Assembly: GCF_024700075.1 (NCBI RefSeq)
Contig: NZ_JAJONE010000001.1
Location: 2,446,001-2,510,000, forward strand
Length of the DNA stretch: 64,000 nt
Direction of reading: 5' to 3'
Source of the DNA: Hymenobacter sp. J193
GTDB taxonomy: Bacteria; Bacteroidota; Bacteroidia; Cytophagales; Hymenobacteraceae
Below are positions 46,373 to 54,672 of the stretch, piece by piece. The notes below the pieces were generated by a model. That model did not search any database. It was not told where the DNA came from and saw nothing but the letters and a program-made list of their open reading frames with translations. The translations under genes were made by a program, and so were the position numbers. Every line of letters begins with the position of its first letter. Position 1 is the stretch's first letter.

Positions 46373-46774
46373 ATGAAAACTTCCTTTTTCCGTACGCTAT
46401 TGCTGGTTGGCCTGTTGCTGGCCGCCGTGGTAGGCGCCCAGGCCCAGGGCGACGCCTTCGGGGCCGTGCGCGGGGCCATCCGTAGCGGTTCCTCGCGTGG
46501 GGTGGCGCAGCACTTCGGCTCCAGCGTAGAGCTGGGCTTCGATGGCGACAAGCAAAGCTACAGCGCCACCCAGGCCGAGTTCGTGCTCAAAGACTTCTTC
46601 GCCAAGAACGCGCCCACGAGCTTCGAGTTCATTCACCAGGGTTCCTCGGAGGGCGGCATTCAGTACGCCATCGGCAAATATGTGGGGAAAAGCGGTACGT
46701 ACCGGGTGTTTATCAAGATAAAACCCGCCCAGGGCAAGCAGTTGATTGACACGATTGACTTCACGAAAGAATAA
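46373..46774 (+). CDS. DUF4783 family exported protein
   Basis: A 133-residue protein with a signal peptide (MKTSFFRTLLLVGLLLAAVV, cleaved near AQAQ) and the DUF4783 domain (GAVRGAIRSGSSRGVAQHFG, AEFVLKDFFAKNAPTSFEFI, YAIGKYVGKSGTYRVFIKIK). The family has an SnoaL/NTF2-like fold in other Bacteroidota and no known activity. It is followed by a terminator and nadC. Confidence 0.8.
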   Translation: MKTSFFRTLLLVGLLLAAVVGAQAQGDAFGAVRGAIRSGSSRGVAQHFGSSVELGFDGDKQSYSATQAEFVLKDFFAKNAPTSFEFIHQGSSEGGIQYAIGKYVGKSGTYRVFIKIKPAQGKQLIDTIDFTKE

Positions 46775-46803
46775 AAAAGCGCTGTCGGCTTTTTAGTTGC
46801 GCA

Positions 46804-46840
46804 GGCCCCGATGCAAGTCGGGGCCTTTTCTTTTCTATTT
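46804..46840 (+). terminator. Intrinsic terminator upstream of nadC
   Basis: An 8-bp perfect stem GGCCCCGA/TCGGGGCC (46804-46811 / 46818-46825, loop TGCAAG) then a long T-rich tract. The T-tract overlaps the nadC -7 box, so terminator and next promoter are fused. Confidence 0.85.
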
Positions 46841-46843
46841 TTG
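46836..46843 (+). promoter_or_regulatory. TAnnTTTG -7 element directly abutting nadC
   Basis: TATTTTTG followed by CACC and then GTG at 46848, the same spacing and linker as at gpmI. It lies in the T-tract of the preceding terminator. Confidence 0.6.
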
Positions 46844-46847
46844 CACC

Positions 46848-47708
46848 GTGCAAACCGCCTCCTACCTCACCCCCGAAGCTCTGACCACGTTTATCCGCAC
46901 TGCCCTGGCCGAAGACGTCGGCGACGGCGACCATTCGTCGCGGGCAGCTATTCCGGCTACGGCCCGCAACCGGGCGCATCTGCTGGTAAAAGGCGAAGGT
47001 GTGCTGGCCGGCGTAGAGCTGGCCCAGCTCATCTTCGCGGAGGTGGACGCGGCGCTGCAGGTGGAAGTGCGCCTGAACGATGGAGCCCGCGTGCAGCACG
47101 GCGACGTCGCTTTTGTGGTAGAAGGGCCGGCGCGCAGCATCCTCACGGCCGAGCGGCTGGTGCTCAACTGCATGCAGCGCATGAGCGGCATTGCCACCTA
47201 CACGGCAAACCTGCAGCAGAAGCTGGCCGGCACCCGCGCCCGCCTGCTCGATACCCGCAAAACCACGCCCAACTTCCGCCTGTGCGAGAAGTGGGCGGTG
47301 CTCATCGGGGGCGGTACCAACCACCGCTACGGCCTCTTCGACATGATTATGCTAAAGGACAACCACGTGGACTACGCGGGCGGTATCCGGCAGGCCATCG
47401 AAGCTACCCACACGTACCTGCGCGAGCTAGGCCGCCAGCTGCCCATTGAGGTGGAAACCCGTACGCTGGCCGAAGTTCAGCAGGCCCTGGAAGTAGGCGG
47501 CATCGACCGGATCATGCTCGACAACATGAGCCCGGCCCAGATGCAGGAAGCCGTAGCCCTGGTGGCCGACCGGTTTCCGCTCGAAGCCAGCGGCGGCATC
47601 ACCGAGCAAACCATTGCCGAGGTAGCCGCCACCGGCGTCGACTACATTTCCGTGGGTGCCCTCACGCATTCGGCCGATAGCCTGGACATGAGTTTGAAAG
47701 CGTTTTAG
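46848..47708 (+). CDS. nadC: Nicotinate-nucleotide diphosphorylase (carboxylating)
   Basis: A 286-residue quinolinate phosphoribosyltransferase. Family marks are LAEDVGDGDHSS near the N-terminus, ERLVLNCMQRMSGIATYT, LLDTRKTTPNFRLCEKWAV, GGGTNHRYGLFDMIMLKDNH, VEVETRT-like IEVETRTL and LEASGGITEQTI. It makes nicotinate mononucleotide from quinolinate and PRPP in de novo NAD synthesis. I start it at GTG 46848: the longer frame would run through the terminator, and no other start gives full family length. Confidence 0.92.
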   Translation: MQTASYLTPEALTTFIRTALAEDVGDGDHSSRAAIPATARNRAHLLVKGEGVLAGVELAQLIFAEVDAALQVEVRLNDGARVQHGDVAFVVEGPARSILTAERLVLNCMQRMSGIATYTANLQQKLAGTRARLLDTRKTTPNFRLCEKWAVLIGGGTNHRYGLFDMIMLKDNHVDYAGGIRQAIEATHTYLRELGRQLPIEVETRTLAEVQQALEVGGIDRIMLDNMSPAQMQEAVALVADRFPLEASGGITEQTIAEVAATGVDYISVGALTHSADSLDMSLKAF

Positions 47709-47712
47709 TTTA

Positions 47713-47818
47713 ATGTGAAGAATGTGAGGGAATGTGCTCATGTGCTCAGGCAGCACAATTCACTGGCTCTGAGCACATCCATCAGCACATTAGCACATTC
47801 ATCACATTAGCACATTCC
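47713..47818. repeat. AGCACATT direct and inverted repeats
   Basis: The stretch holds AATGTGAAGAATGTGAGGGA and AATGTGCTCATGTGCTCAG on the left and CTGAGCACAT, then several AGCACATT(C/A) copies, on the right, so both direct and inverted relations are present. It fills the nadC-YcxB gap. Confidence 0.7.
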
Positions 47819-47825
47819 TTACCCA

Positions 47826-48446
47826 ATGCAACAACCCAATCAACGTGGATTCCGGCAGGCGCAAGGCCCTTCGCCGCTCGCCATCCGCACCAAGAAAAAC
47901 CAGCTCAGCTCCGAAACCTACGTGCGCATGGCCCTCACGGAAGTGTGGAAGCGCGAGTGGTGGTACGCCCTTATTCCGCTCGTGGTCCTGCTGCTGCCGG
48001 CCATCTTCGTGTTTTCGTGGTGGCTGGTAGCCGCGGCCGTACTCGTGACGGTGCTGTTCGTGGTGCTGCGCTCGGCCCAGGTGCAGGCCCTGGCCCAGCA
48101 CGAGCAAAGCAAAGCCCTCTTTGAGCGCGTGAACTTTGAAATCGACCAGCGCCACGTGCTCATGAAGCTCAATGACAAGCAGGGTATGAACATTCCCTGG
48201 GAAATGATTGACCGCGTGCACTACAAGGATGGCGCTTACCAGCTCTACCTGAAAACGCCCGAAAACGTGGAAATGCCTACCGGCTGGCGCGGCTGGGTGG
48301 CCCGCACGTTCCAGGTGCCTATGTTTCTGTACCTGCCCACGCGCATCTTCAACTCGCCCAACGACCTGAAGCTGTTTGAATCAATGCTGCGCCGCAAAAA
48401 TCTGCTGCCGGCCGAAGTTAAAGCCGCTCCCGCCGCCGCTGCCTAA
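47826..48446 (+). CDS. YcxB-like membrane protein
   Basis: A 206-residue protein: a polar N-terminus of ~45 residues, two membrane helices (WYALIPLVVLLLPAIFVFSW, LVAAAVLVTVLFVVLRS), then a C-terminal beta-rich domain (HVLMKLNDKQGMNIPWEMID, RVHYKDGAYQLYLKTPENVE) typical of YcxB-like proteins of unknown role. Ala-rich tail. It has an ATG start 117 bp after nadC. Confidence 0.65.
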   Translation: MQQPNQRGFRQAQGPSPLAIRTKKNQLSSETYVRMALTEVWKREWWYALIPLVVLLLPAIFVFSWWLVAAAVLVTVLFVVLRSAQVQALAQHEQSKALFERVNFEIDQRHVLMKLNDKQGMNIPWEMIDRVHYKDGAYQLYLKTPENVEMPTGWRGWVARTFQVPMFLYLPTRIFNSPNDLKLFESMLRRKNLLPAEVKAAPAAAA

Positions 48447-48533
48447 CTGATAAGCAGCCGGTTACGCAAGCCAATAGCCAGGAGCTTCCGGTTAATAGCT
48501 TGCCCGTCTTAACCCTGAGCCGTCCGCGCCTCG

Positions 48534-48541
48534 TACCTTTG
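48534..48541 (+). promoter_or_regulatory. TAnnTTTG -7 element before a lipoprotein gene
   Basis: TACCTTTG, an exact -7 match, 27 bp before the start at 48569. No -33 box at correct spacing. Confidence 0.5.
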
Positions 48542-48568
48542 CCTAAACGACTTTTGTTGCTTACCCTT

Positions 48569-48919
48569 ATGAACGCAAAACATCTGCTTTTCTGCCTGGC
48601 TGGTGGCCTGGCCCTCGCCTCGTGCAGCAGCGAACCATCTGACTTTCGTCCCGGCCAGAAAGTATCGTTGGATATGGTAGCCCCCGGCACCCGCTCCAGC
48701 CAAAACTTCGACATCTTGGAAGAGCACGCCGAAGAAAAAAAGCACGATAACGGCGGCATCGTGGAGCGCCCCATCAGCTCACACGCCGAGGCCCTGGACA
48801 AGGATGCCAAGCCCACGGCCGAGCACTCCACCACGGCCAAAGGTGCGCAAGTAGAAGCCACGAAAAACGTGGAAGAAGACCCGGATGCCGCCCTCACGCA
48901 GGACGGCGACAAGCACTAG
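48569..48919 (+). CDS. Small hypothetical lipoprotein
   Basis: A 116-residue lipoprotein (GGLALASC lipobox, Cys ~18). The mature part is hydrophilic, Glu/Asp/Lys-rich and probably disordered (DILEEHAEEKKHDNGGIVER). No family recognised. It lies 25 bp before a second small lipoprotein. Confidence 0.6.
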   Translation: MNAKHLLFCLAGGLALASCSSEPSDFRPGQKVSLDMVAPGTRSSQNFDILEEHAEEKKHDNGGIVERPISSHAEALDKDAKPTAEHSTTAKGAQVEATKNVEEDPDAALTQDGDKH

Positions 48920-48944
48920 TTTTCGGCGCTACGCTCCTTCGTTG

Positions 48945-49211
48945 ATGCTACATGTAAGTAAGAAAGCTGCGGCTGGCCTCGGGCTGGTCGCAGCTATTGC
49001 TTTGGCCGGTTGCCAGAGCGAGCCGGCGGCCACTACCGCCGATAGCCCGGCAGCCACCGAAGCGCCCACCGCCCAAACGGCGGCCTACCTCTGCCCCATG
49101 GCCTGCGAGGGCAGTGCCAGCCAACAGCCCGGCAAGTGCCCGGTGTGCGGCATGGACCTGGAGCCGAACCCGGCCGTAAAAGCCGCTCCTGCCGCGCCCG
49201 ATTCGCTGTAA
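48945..49211 (+). CDS. Lipoprotein with heavy-metal-binding domain
   Basis: An 88-residue lipoprotein (IALAGC lipobox) whose C-terminal half has the HMBD motif YLCPMACEGSASQQPGKCPV then CGMDLEP, with Cys-Pro-Met and CxxCGM ligands, the small heavy-metal-binding domain usually fused to CusB-type or P-type ATPase copper exporters. Here it stands alone. Two genes on is a ZIP metal transporter. Copper or zinc binding is inferred from the motif. Confidence 0.8.
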   Translation: MLHVSKKAAAGLGLVAAIALAGCQSEPAATTADSPAATEAPTAQTAAYLCPMACEGSASQQPGKCPVCGMDLEPNPAVKAAPAAPDSL

Positions 49212-49239
49212 ACCAGCGCAATGAGGCTGGTTCTTTGTT
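49211..49239 (+). terminator. Weak terminator after HMBD gene
   Basis: A 7-bp stem AACCAGC/GCTGGTT (49211-49217 / 49226-49232) with 8-nt loop and CTTTGTTG after it. The stem abuts the stop codon. Weak. Confidence 0.4.
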
Positions 49240-49259
49240 GATTTCAGTGATTTTCCCGC

Positions 49260-50006
49260 ATGATGCAGCCCGGCCCGGAGTGGTTTAGCACGTGGTTCGA
49301 TTCGCCGTACTACCACCTGCTCTACCGTGACCGGGACGAGCAAGAGGCCCGGCGCTTTATTGATCAGCTGCTGGCTTACCTGCACCCCAAGCCCTCCTAC
49401 CGCCTGCTGGACTTGGCCTGCGGCAAAGGCCGCCACGCCATTTACCTGAGCGAGCAGGGCCTCGACGTGACGGGCGTAGACCTTTCGCCGAAGAGCATTG
49501 CGCACGCCCGGCAGTTTGCCCATACCTGCCTGCACTTTCACGTGCACGACATGCGCGACCCGCTGCCCTACGGCCCCTTCGATTTCATTTTCAATCTGTT
49601 CACGAGCTTTGGCTACTTTCAGCACGAAACGGAAAATGTGGTGGCCCTCCGCTCGGCGACTCAAGCCCTGCGCCCCGGTGGCAAGCTCGTCATCGACTTT
49701 CTGAACACCGAGCGTACGGTGCGGGAGCTGGTGGCCTACGAAGAAAAAACGGTGGACGGCATCACCTTCCGCATCAGCCGCCACCTCGACAGTGGCTTCA
49801 TCGTGAAGGACATTCGCTTTGCGGACAGACAGGGGCAGGATCAGCACCACCAAGAGCGGGTGCGGGCGCTTAGTCGGGAGTCGTTTGAGGAGTATTTCGC
49901 TATGGCCGGGCTGCGGCTGGCTGAAGTCCTGGGCAACTACCGGCTGGAGCCGTTTGAGCAGGCCACATCGCCGCGCATGATCTTCATCCTGAAAAAATAC
50001 GCCTGA
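49260..50006 (+). CDS. Class I SAM-dependent methyltransferase
   Basis: A 248-residue methyltransferase. Motif I LLDLACGKGRHA (residues ~45-56), the acidic residue after strand 2 in VTGVDLSPKSIA, and motif IV FDFIFNLFTSFGYF are visible. The two first codons are both ATG; either could start. Substrate unknown; the family is broad. No partner gene suggests one. Confidence 0.85.
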   Translation: MMQPGPEWFSTWFDSPYYHLLYRDRDEQEARRFIDQLLAYLHPKPSYRLLDLACGKGRHAIYLSEQGLDVTGVDLSPKSIAHARQFAHTCLHFHVHDMRDPLPYGPFDFIFNLFTSFGYFQHETENVVALRSATQALRPGGKLVIDFLNTERTVRELVAYEEKTVDGITFRISRHLDSGFIVKDIRFADRQGQDQHHQERVRALSRESFEEYFAMAGLRLAEVLGNYRLEPFEQATSPRMIFILKKYA

Positions 50007-50188
50007 CTTTGAGGGGTATAGCCCGGGCGCCAAAACCCCGGTGGCTTGCCGGAGCTTATAGCTATTCGCCTGCTGTCAGGATTTTACATGGTCGTTCCAA
50101 CGTGAACGGGCTGTCGGCTGCCGGCCGGGCAGTGGATGCCCATGCACGCAACGGACAGCTATTGACTTACCACTTACTTACCCACCCC

Positions 50189-50917
50189 ATGTGGATTGCC
50201 TTGTTTGTGCTGTTTGCCGCCGTGCTGGGTGCCGGCTGGCTCACGCGCTTCGTGCCTACGGCCCACACCACCTGGATGAAGCCGCTGCTGGCCTTCAGCG
50301 GGGCGTATCTGTTTACGCTTACCATCACGCACCTGCTGCCAGAAGCACTGCAGATGATACCCGACTCTCCCCGGGTGGGCTACTTCGTGCTGGCGGGCTT
50401 TTTCGGGCAGTTGGTGCTGGAGGTCTTTTCGCAGGGCGTAGAGCACGGACACATGCACCACCACACCTCCCACGTGGGGCGGGTGCCGTTTCTGCTACTG
50501 GGCGCGCTGGTGGTGCACTCGTTTCTGGAAGGCAGCATTATGGTGCCCGGCTCCGCTACCGGTGAGGTTGGCCAAAATTACTATCTGATTATGGCCGGGG
50601 TGGCCCTCCACCACATTCCGGCGGCCTTTGCCCTGATGGCTACCTTGCTGTTGCGGCTGGGCAGCTTCCGGCGGGCACTGCCGTTTCTGGTGCTGTTCGC
50701 GCTGGCCTCGCCGGCGGGCGTGCTGGTAAGCAACTACGTAGTGCTGGATGAGCTGCTGACGGGCGGCTGGTACGCGGCCCTGCTGGGCCTGGTAGCCGGC
50801 AACTTCCTGCACGTGTCTACCACTATTCTCTTCGAAACCAGCCCCGAGCACCGGCTGCCCTGGCCCAAGCTGGTAGCCACCATTGCAGGTACCGCGCTGG
50901 CCCTGCTGGTCGCGTAG
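50189..50917 (+). CDS. ZIP family metal transporter
   Basis: A 242-residue protein with about eight membrane helices. It has the ZIP metal-site motif in helix IV LVVHSFLEGSIM (HSxxEG) and helix V GVALHHIPAAFAL (HHxPxxF). A histidine-rich loop (EHGHMHHHTSHV) lies before helix IV. It imports zinc, iron or manganese. The start at 50189 gives the first helix directly; upstream starts add a non-conserved tail. Confidence 0.88.
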   Translation: MWIALFVLFAAVLGAGWLTRFVPTAHTTWMKPLLAFSGAYLFTLTITHLLPEALQMIPDSPRVGYFVLAGFFGQLVLEVFSQGVEHGHMHHHTSHVGRVPFLLLGALVVHSFLEGSIMVPGSATGEVGQNYYLIMAGVALHHIPAAFALMATLLLRLGSFRRALPFLVLFALASPAGVLVSNYVVLDELLTGGWYAALLGLVAGNFLHVSTTILFETSPEHRLPWPKLVATIAGTALALLVA

Positions 50918-50942
50918 GCTACGCTAGCGGCTAGGCTTAGCG

Positions 50943-51266
50943 TTAGCCAATATCGAGCGTGGGGGCACCGCCGAGTAGAAAACGCTCCAACTGAGCGGCG
51001 CGGGCCTGCTGGCGGCGCAGCTCCTGCTGCAGCTGCAGCAACCGTCGGCGCATTAGCAGCACCACGTCTATGCTTTCGGAACTCAGGCCCAGGTCGTGGT
51101 GCAGGCGGGCGAGGCGGGCCAGGTGGGTGGGCTCTTCCTCGAGCGTGTTGGGCGCTTCGGCCATGCGCAACAGCCCCAGATCCACAAATTCGCGCACAAC
51201 TGCCTCGCTCAACCCGTACGTCGAAGCGCAGTCGTGGTAAGTGATGGTGATGAAATGAGTTTCCAT
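50943..51266 (-). CDS. cbpM: Chaperone modulator CbpM
   Basis: A 107-residue helical protein of the CbpM/MerR-like group (FITITYHDCASTYGLSEAVV, then LARLARLHHDLGLSSESIDV and a C-terminal coiled coil QLQQELRRQQARAAQLE). CbpM binds the DnaJ homologue CbpA. The dnaJ-like gene lies just upstream on the same strand, 153 bp away, supporting this pairing. Confidence 0.82.
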   Translation of the reverse strand: METHFITITYHDCASTYGLSEAVVREFVDLGLLRMAEAPNTLEEEPTHLARLARLHHDLGLSSESIDVVLLMRRRLLQLQQELRRQQARAAQLERFLLGGAPTLDIG

Positions 51267-51277
51267 AGGGGAGTGGT

Positions 51278-51415
51278 TCTATGGTTGATGGCTGAATGGT
51301 TGATAGTTGTTGGGGAGCTGCTGTTCTTCAACGTATAGTAGTGACTTATTGGAAGCGCTGCTGCGGCCTGGGCCAGGCAGAAAACCATCCAGCCACTCAG
51401 CCAGAATACCCTTAA
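51278..51415. repeat. GGTTGATGGCTGAATGG-type inverted repeat
   Basis: The left arm (about CTATGGTTGATGGCTGAATG) and right arm (AACCATCCAGCCACTCAGCC) are imperfect complements; the left arm also contains GGTTGAT as a direct repeat. It fills the cbpM-dnaJ gap. Confidence 0.55.
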
Positions 51416-51419
51416 GCCA

Positions 51420-52343
51420 CTACTTCCGCAGGGCGGCAAGCTGACGGAGCAGGTCTTTTTCCTGGTCGGTGAGGTTGCTAGGAAGCGTGAGCGTGAGGCG
51501 CAGGTACAGGTCGCCAAACTGGCCGGGCTGGCGGTACACCGGGAAGCCTTTGCCGCGCAGGCGCAGGCGGGTGCCATTGGGCGTTTCGGGCTTGATGGTT
51601 ATTTTGACCGGGCCTGCCAGCGTATCGACCTGCTGCTCGCCGCCCAGCAGCGCCGTGTAAATGCTCACGGGCACATCCATTGTCAGGTCGGCACCGGAGC
51701 GGGTATAGCGCGCATCGGGGCGCAGGCGGAAGGTAATAAAGAGGGAGCCGCTGGGGCCTCCGTTGCGGCCGGGGGCGCCCTGGTCGCGCAGGCGGATGGT
51801 TTGCCCGTCTTCCACGCCGGGCTGGATGGTGAGGCGCAGGTTTTTGCCGTTGACGATGAGCGTGCGCGGCCCGCCGTGGTAGGCTTCTTCCAGGGAAAGC
51901 TCTAACTCCGCTTGGTAGTCCTGCCCGGCTCCGGCGCGGCCGCCACTTGTACGGCCACCCCCCATATTGCCGAAAATAGAGCTGAAAAAGTCCGAAAAAT
52001 CGGCTTCGTCGCCGAAAGGACTGTTGCCGCCGAAACCACCGCCGCCCGGTTGCCCGTATTGGGAGTACTGCGACCAGTCGAAGCCCCCGCCGCCTCCGCG
52101 GCTGCCGGCCTGCTGGTAGCGTTGCCAGTCGGCGCCCAGCTGGTCGTACTTCTGGCGCTTTTCCGGGTCGCTGAGTACCTCGTTGGCCTCGTTCACTTCC
52201 TTGAAGCGCTGTTCGGCCTCCGGGTTGTTGGGGTTCACATCGGGGTGATGCTGGCGGGCCAGTTTGCGGTAAGCCTTCTTGATCTGGTCGGCGGTGGCGT
52301 TTTTTTCCACGCCCAGCACTTTGTAGTAGTCTTTGTAGTCCAC
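51420..52343 (-). CDS. cbpA: DnaJ/CbpA-type co-chaperone
   Basis: A 307-residue type II Hsp40. J-domain residues 2-70 start [20 protein letters not shown] with the HPD triad (QHHPDVNPN). A Gly/Phe-rich linker ([30 protein letters not shown]) follows, then two C-terminal beta-sandwich substrate domains without zinc fingers. It stimulates DnaK and may bind DNA as CbpA does. I start it at GTG 52343 ([11 protein letters not shown]); the longer frame has no homologous N-terminus. Followed by cbpM. Confidence 0.88.
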   Translation of the reverse strand: MDYKDYYKVLGVEKNATADQIKKAYRKLARQHHPDVNPNNPEAEQRFKEVNEANEVLSDPEKRQKYDQLGADWQRYQQAGSRGGGGGFDWSQYSQYGQPGGGGFGGNSPFGDEADFSDFFSSIFGNMGGGRTSGGRAGAGQDYQAELELSLEEAYHGGPRTLIVNGKNLRLTIQPGVEDGQTIRLRDQGAPGRNGGPSGSLFITFRLRPDARYTRSGADLTMDVPVSIYTALLGGEQQVDTLAGPVKITIKPETPNGTRLRLRGKGFPVYRQPGQFGDLYLRLTLTLPSNLTDQEKDLLRQLAALRK

Positions 52344-52524
52344 GTAAGAAAATGAGCCGTAGAGTGATAGGAATGAAACCTGGGCGGCCCCAGTAGCCTC
52401 ATTCCGGCAAACGCAGGGCCCCGCGCGGAGGTTGCCCACCCGCTACTGGCCCAGTTTTTGTCTTCGCGCCAAAGACGTAATTTACTTGCCTCCAACGTTG
52501 TTTTCCACCCTTACCATCCCTGAT

Positions 52525-52947
52525 ATGAAGCGCATTGTACTTGCCACGGCTACGTTGCTGCTGGCTGCCAGCTGCTGGTCCTCCGCTCAGGCCCAGACCA
52601 AACTTCCGCCCCGCCGCACGGTGGCACCCAAGGCCAAAGCCACCGCCCCCAAGGGCGTGACAATGAAAGAAGGCTTTACCGTGAAAGAGGGGAAAGTGCT
52701 GGTGACCCGCAATGGCCTTACCTCCACCGTGGCGCAACCCGAAAAGCTCGTCAACGGCACGACCATCAAGTCCGATGGCACCGTGATTCTGCGCGACAGC
52801 ACGCATGTGATGATGAAGGAGGGCGACGAGCTGTCGTTGAGCGGCCGCCTCACCACCAAAGCTATGCAGGCTGAGCAGGATAGCCTCATGAACGTGGTAA
52901 AAGAAAACACCAAAATGAAGCTCAAGTCCAAGCGAAAAGGCCGATAA
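52525..52947 (+). CDS. Exported protein, DUF6799-like
   Basis: A 140-residue protein with signal peptide (MKRIVLATATLLLAASCWSS, cleaved at AQAQ). It contains two related ~30-residue segments (KEGFTVKEGKVLVTRNGLTS and LVNGTTIKSDGTVILRDSTH) typical of the DUF6799 domain, assigned from memory of the family's appearance. Basic C-terminus KMKLKSKRKGR. Divergent from the dnaJ gene. Function unknown. Confidence 0.65.
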   Translation: MKRIVLATATLLLAASCWSSAQAQTKLPPRRTVAPKAKATAPKGVTMKEGFTVKEGKVLVTRNGLTSTVAQPEKLVNGTTIKSDGTVILRDSTHVMMKEGDELSLSGRLTTKAMQAEQDSLMNVVKENTKMKLKSKRKGR

Positions 52948-52967
52948 GAGCAAGCTTTTAGCGAAAG

Positions 52968-53016
52968 TAAAAAAGAGGAAGCTGCTGGGTTACGCCAACG
53001 GCCTCCTCTTTTTTAT
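52968..53016 (+). terminator. Intrinsic terminator after DUF6799 gene
   Basis: AAAAAAGAGGA on the left pairs with TCCTCTTTTTT on the right (about 52970-52980 / 53005-53016), imperfect inside; it can serve both strands. Confidence 0.7.
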
Positions 53017-53044
53017 TGAAAGTCGATGATAGGACACCAAGACA

Positions 53045-53251
53045 TTACGGTTGCCGACTGACCAAAGTATAGTCGCGCAGAATCTCGTGGGCCTCGGCAT
53101 CGTTTGCCGCTTCCACCACTTCGTTCATTACAAACTGAATTTCGGCTTCCGTCCACTGCTGGGCTTCGGCAGCTTTCACGAAGGCACCGAGGGCCACAAA
53201 CCGGCTGGCGGTGGGAGAGGGGCTCCACTGAACTTTCTTGCGGATTCGCAT
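53045..53251 (-). CDS. Small hypothetical protein after rlpA
   Basis: A 68-residue acidic helical protein without signal or membrane helix. It begins 15 bp after the RlpA stop on the same strand and is likely cotranscribed. No family recognised. Confidence 0.5.
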   Translation of the reverse strand: MRIRKKVQWSPSPTASRFVALGAFVKAAEAQQWTEAEIQFVMNEVVEAANDAEAHEILRDYTLVSRQP

Positions 53252-53266
53252 GCGGGTAGAAAAACG

Positions 53267-53632
53267 TTAGCGGTGAGCGGCCTTCACTACTTTCAGTTGC
53301 ACCGGGGCCACACCGGCGTCTACGATACCGATTTTACGAGCGGCTTTGCGCGAAAGGTCAATAATACGGCCTTTAGCGTGCGGACCCCGGTCGGTAATAG
53401 TGACTTTCACGGAGCGGTGGTTGCGCGGGTTGGTCACGCGCACTACCGTGCCGAAGGGCAGCGTATTGTGTGCGGCCGTCCGCTTGCTGGCCCGGTATAC
53501 GGTGCCGCTGGCCGTTTTGCGGCCATTAAACTTGTCGGCGTAATAGGAGGCCTGCCCACTTTGGGTAAAGGCTTTCGAGCCGCCGCAGCTGCTTAGCAAG
53601 CTTGCCAGCAAACCCATTATCAGAAGGCGCAT
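53267..53632 (-). CDS. rlpA: RlpA-type septal/cell-wall lipoprotein
   Basis: A 121-residue lipoprotein (ASLLSSC lipobox) with a double-psi beta-barrel (ASYYADKFNGRKTASG, THNTLPFG-like AHNTLPFGTVVRVTNPRN, ITDRGPHAKGRIIDLS). The family's catalytic Asp and the DRGP motif are present. RlpA is a lytic transglycosylase or septal protein acting on denuded glycan. It lacks the C-terminal SPOR domain of E. coli RlpA, as often in Bacteroidota. Confidence 0.85.
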   Translation of the reverse strand: MRLLIMGLLASLLSSCGGSKAFTQSGQASYYADKFNGRKTASGTVYRASKRTAAHNTLPFGTVVRVTNPRNHRSVKVTITDRGPHAKGRIIDLSRKAARKIGIVDAGVAPVQLKVVKAAHR

Positions 53633-53638
53633 AGAAGG

Positions 53639-53721
53639 TCAGTTGTTCGTTATCAGTTGCCTGTTGTGAGTCTGGTAAGAATATGCAACCCATACTTATC
53701 AACTCACAACTGAATACTGAG
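53639..53721. repeat. GTTGTTCGTTATCAG-type repeat
   Basis: AGTTGTTCGTTATCAGTTGC on the left and ACTCACAACTGAATACTGAG on the right form an imperfect inverted repeat (TTGTGAGT/ACTCACAA core). The opening text matches the 13361 repeat (GTTGTTCGTT). It sits between the lysozyme and rlpA genes. Confidence 0.55.
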
Positions 53722-53724
53722 AAG

Positions 53725-54567
53725 TTAGTTGGTGGCAGCGCTGGTCCGGCGCGGCGGAATGCGTAGGGCCAGCAGGTTCTGGAAGTTGCCCTGCAGCACG
53801 TTGAAATCAACCGTGCCCCGAATGCCGGGAATGTAGGATTCGTCGGAGTGCTGCCAGATAATCCACTTTTCGCGGGCCAGGGTGGGCTGCTGAACCTCAT
53901 AATGGGCCAGCCAAAGCGGGTATTTATCGAAGTGCCCGGCCAGGTAGCGCTGGTAAAAGCTGTAGTTGGAGTACAGAATGGGCCGCACGCCGTAGTGCCG
54001 CTCCACCAGCCGCAGCCAGGTGGCAATGCCGCGCCGCATCTGGGCCACATCATGAAACTCCTGGGCCTCCACGTCCAGCACCGGGGGCAGGTCGCCGGGC
54101 TGCAGGTTGGCCGTTCGCACGAATAGCTCGGCCTGCTGGCGGCCGTCGTAGTTGGGCTGGAAGTAGTGGTAGGCCCCACAGTAAATGCCGGCCCGGCGCG
54201 CCCCGCGCAGGTTGCGCCCGAAGCGGGCGTCGCGTAGCGTTACACCCTCCGTGGCTTTGATGAAGGCAAAGCGCACCTGATTCTTTGCCACCTTTTGCCA
54301 GTCGATAGAACCCTGGTAGGCCGATACATCAATGCCATGCACGGTGTAGCCCGTGAGCAGGGGCGTGTGCTCCCGCCCCGTGAGCCGGTGGCTGAAAAAG
54401 CTGGCGTAAGTGCGCCGCATGTAGCGGTGCAGCTGCCGCTGATACACGTAGTAAAACGCCAGCCCGCCCAGCAAAAGCAGCACCGCAGCTCCAAGCAGCC
54501 ACTTCCCCGGCCGCGGAAAGCGGCGGCGCACGACTGGGCGATGAGGACGGCGGCTGGCTGGTTGCAT
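53725..54567 (-). CDS. GH25 lysozyme
   Basis: A 280-residue protein with a basic N-terminus, a membrane helix ([20 protein letters not shown], residues ~24-43) and a GH25 domain. The catalytic residues lie in [14 protein letters not shown] (Asp) and [10 protein letters not shown] (Asp-Val-Glu). It cleaves peptidoglycan and is membrane-tethered, facing the periplasm. The start at 54567 was chosen for the R-rich cytosolic end; the longer frame overlaps the divergent gene's promoter. Confidence 0.88.
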   Translation of the reverse strand: MQPASRRPHRPVVRRRFPRPGKWLLGAAVLLLLGGLAFYYVYQRQLHRYMRRTYASFFSHRLTGREHTPLLTGYTVHGIDVSAYQGSIDWQKVAKNQVRFAFIKATEGVTLRDARFGRNLRGARRAGIYCGAYHYFQPNYDGRQQAELFVRTANLQPGDLPPVLDVEAQEFHDVAQMRRGIATWLRLVERHYGVRPILYSNYSFYQRYLAGHFDKYPLWLAHYEVQQPTLAREKWIIWQHSDESYIPGIRGTVDFNVLQGNFQNLLALRIPPRRTSAATN

Positions 54568-54672
54568 AGTCAAAGTAACGCAGGAAGCACCGATTCTGGT
54601 GCCCTCAGCCCCGCCAAAGTGCCCGTTGCCGAAGCCAAATACCGTACTTTCGGGCCAGAAAAAGCTACTGCT

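Noticed and set aside
47713..47818. CRISPR array
   Set aside because: Repeat units are 8 bases, irregularly spaced, with no unique spacers and no cas genes.
54295..54672. Upstream extension of the VF530 frame by 126 residues
   Set aside because: It is antisense to the lysozyme gene and has no family match; the VF530 domain needs only the part from 54673.
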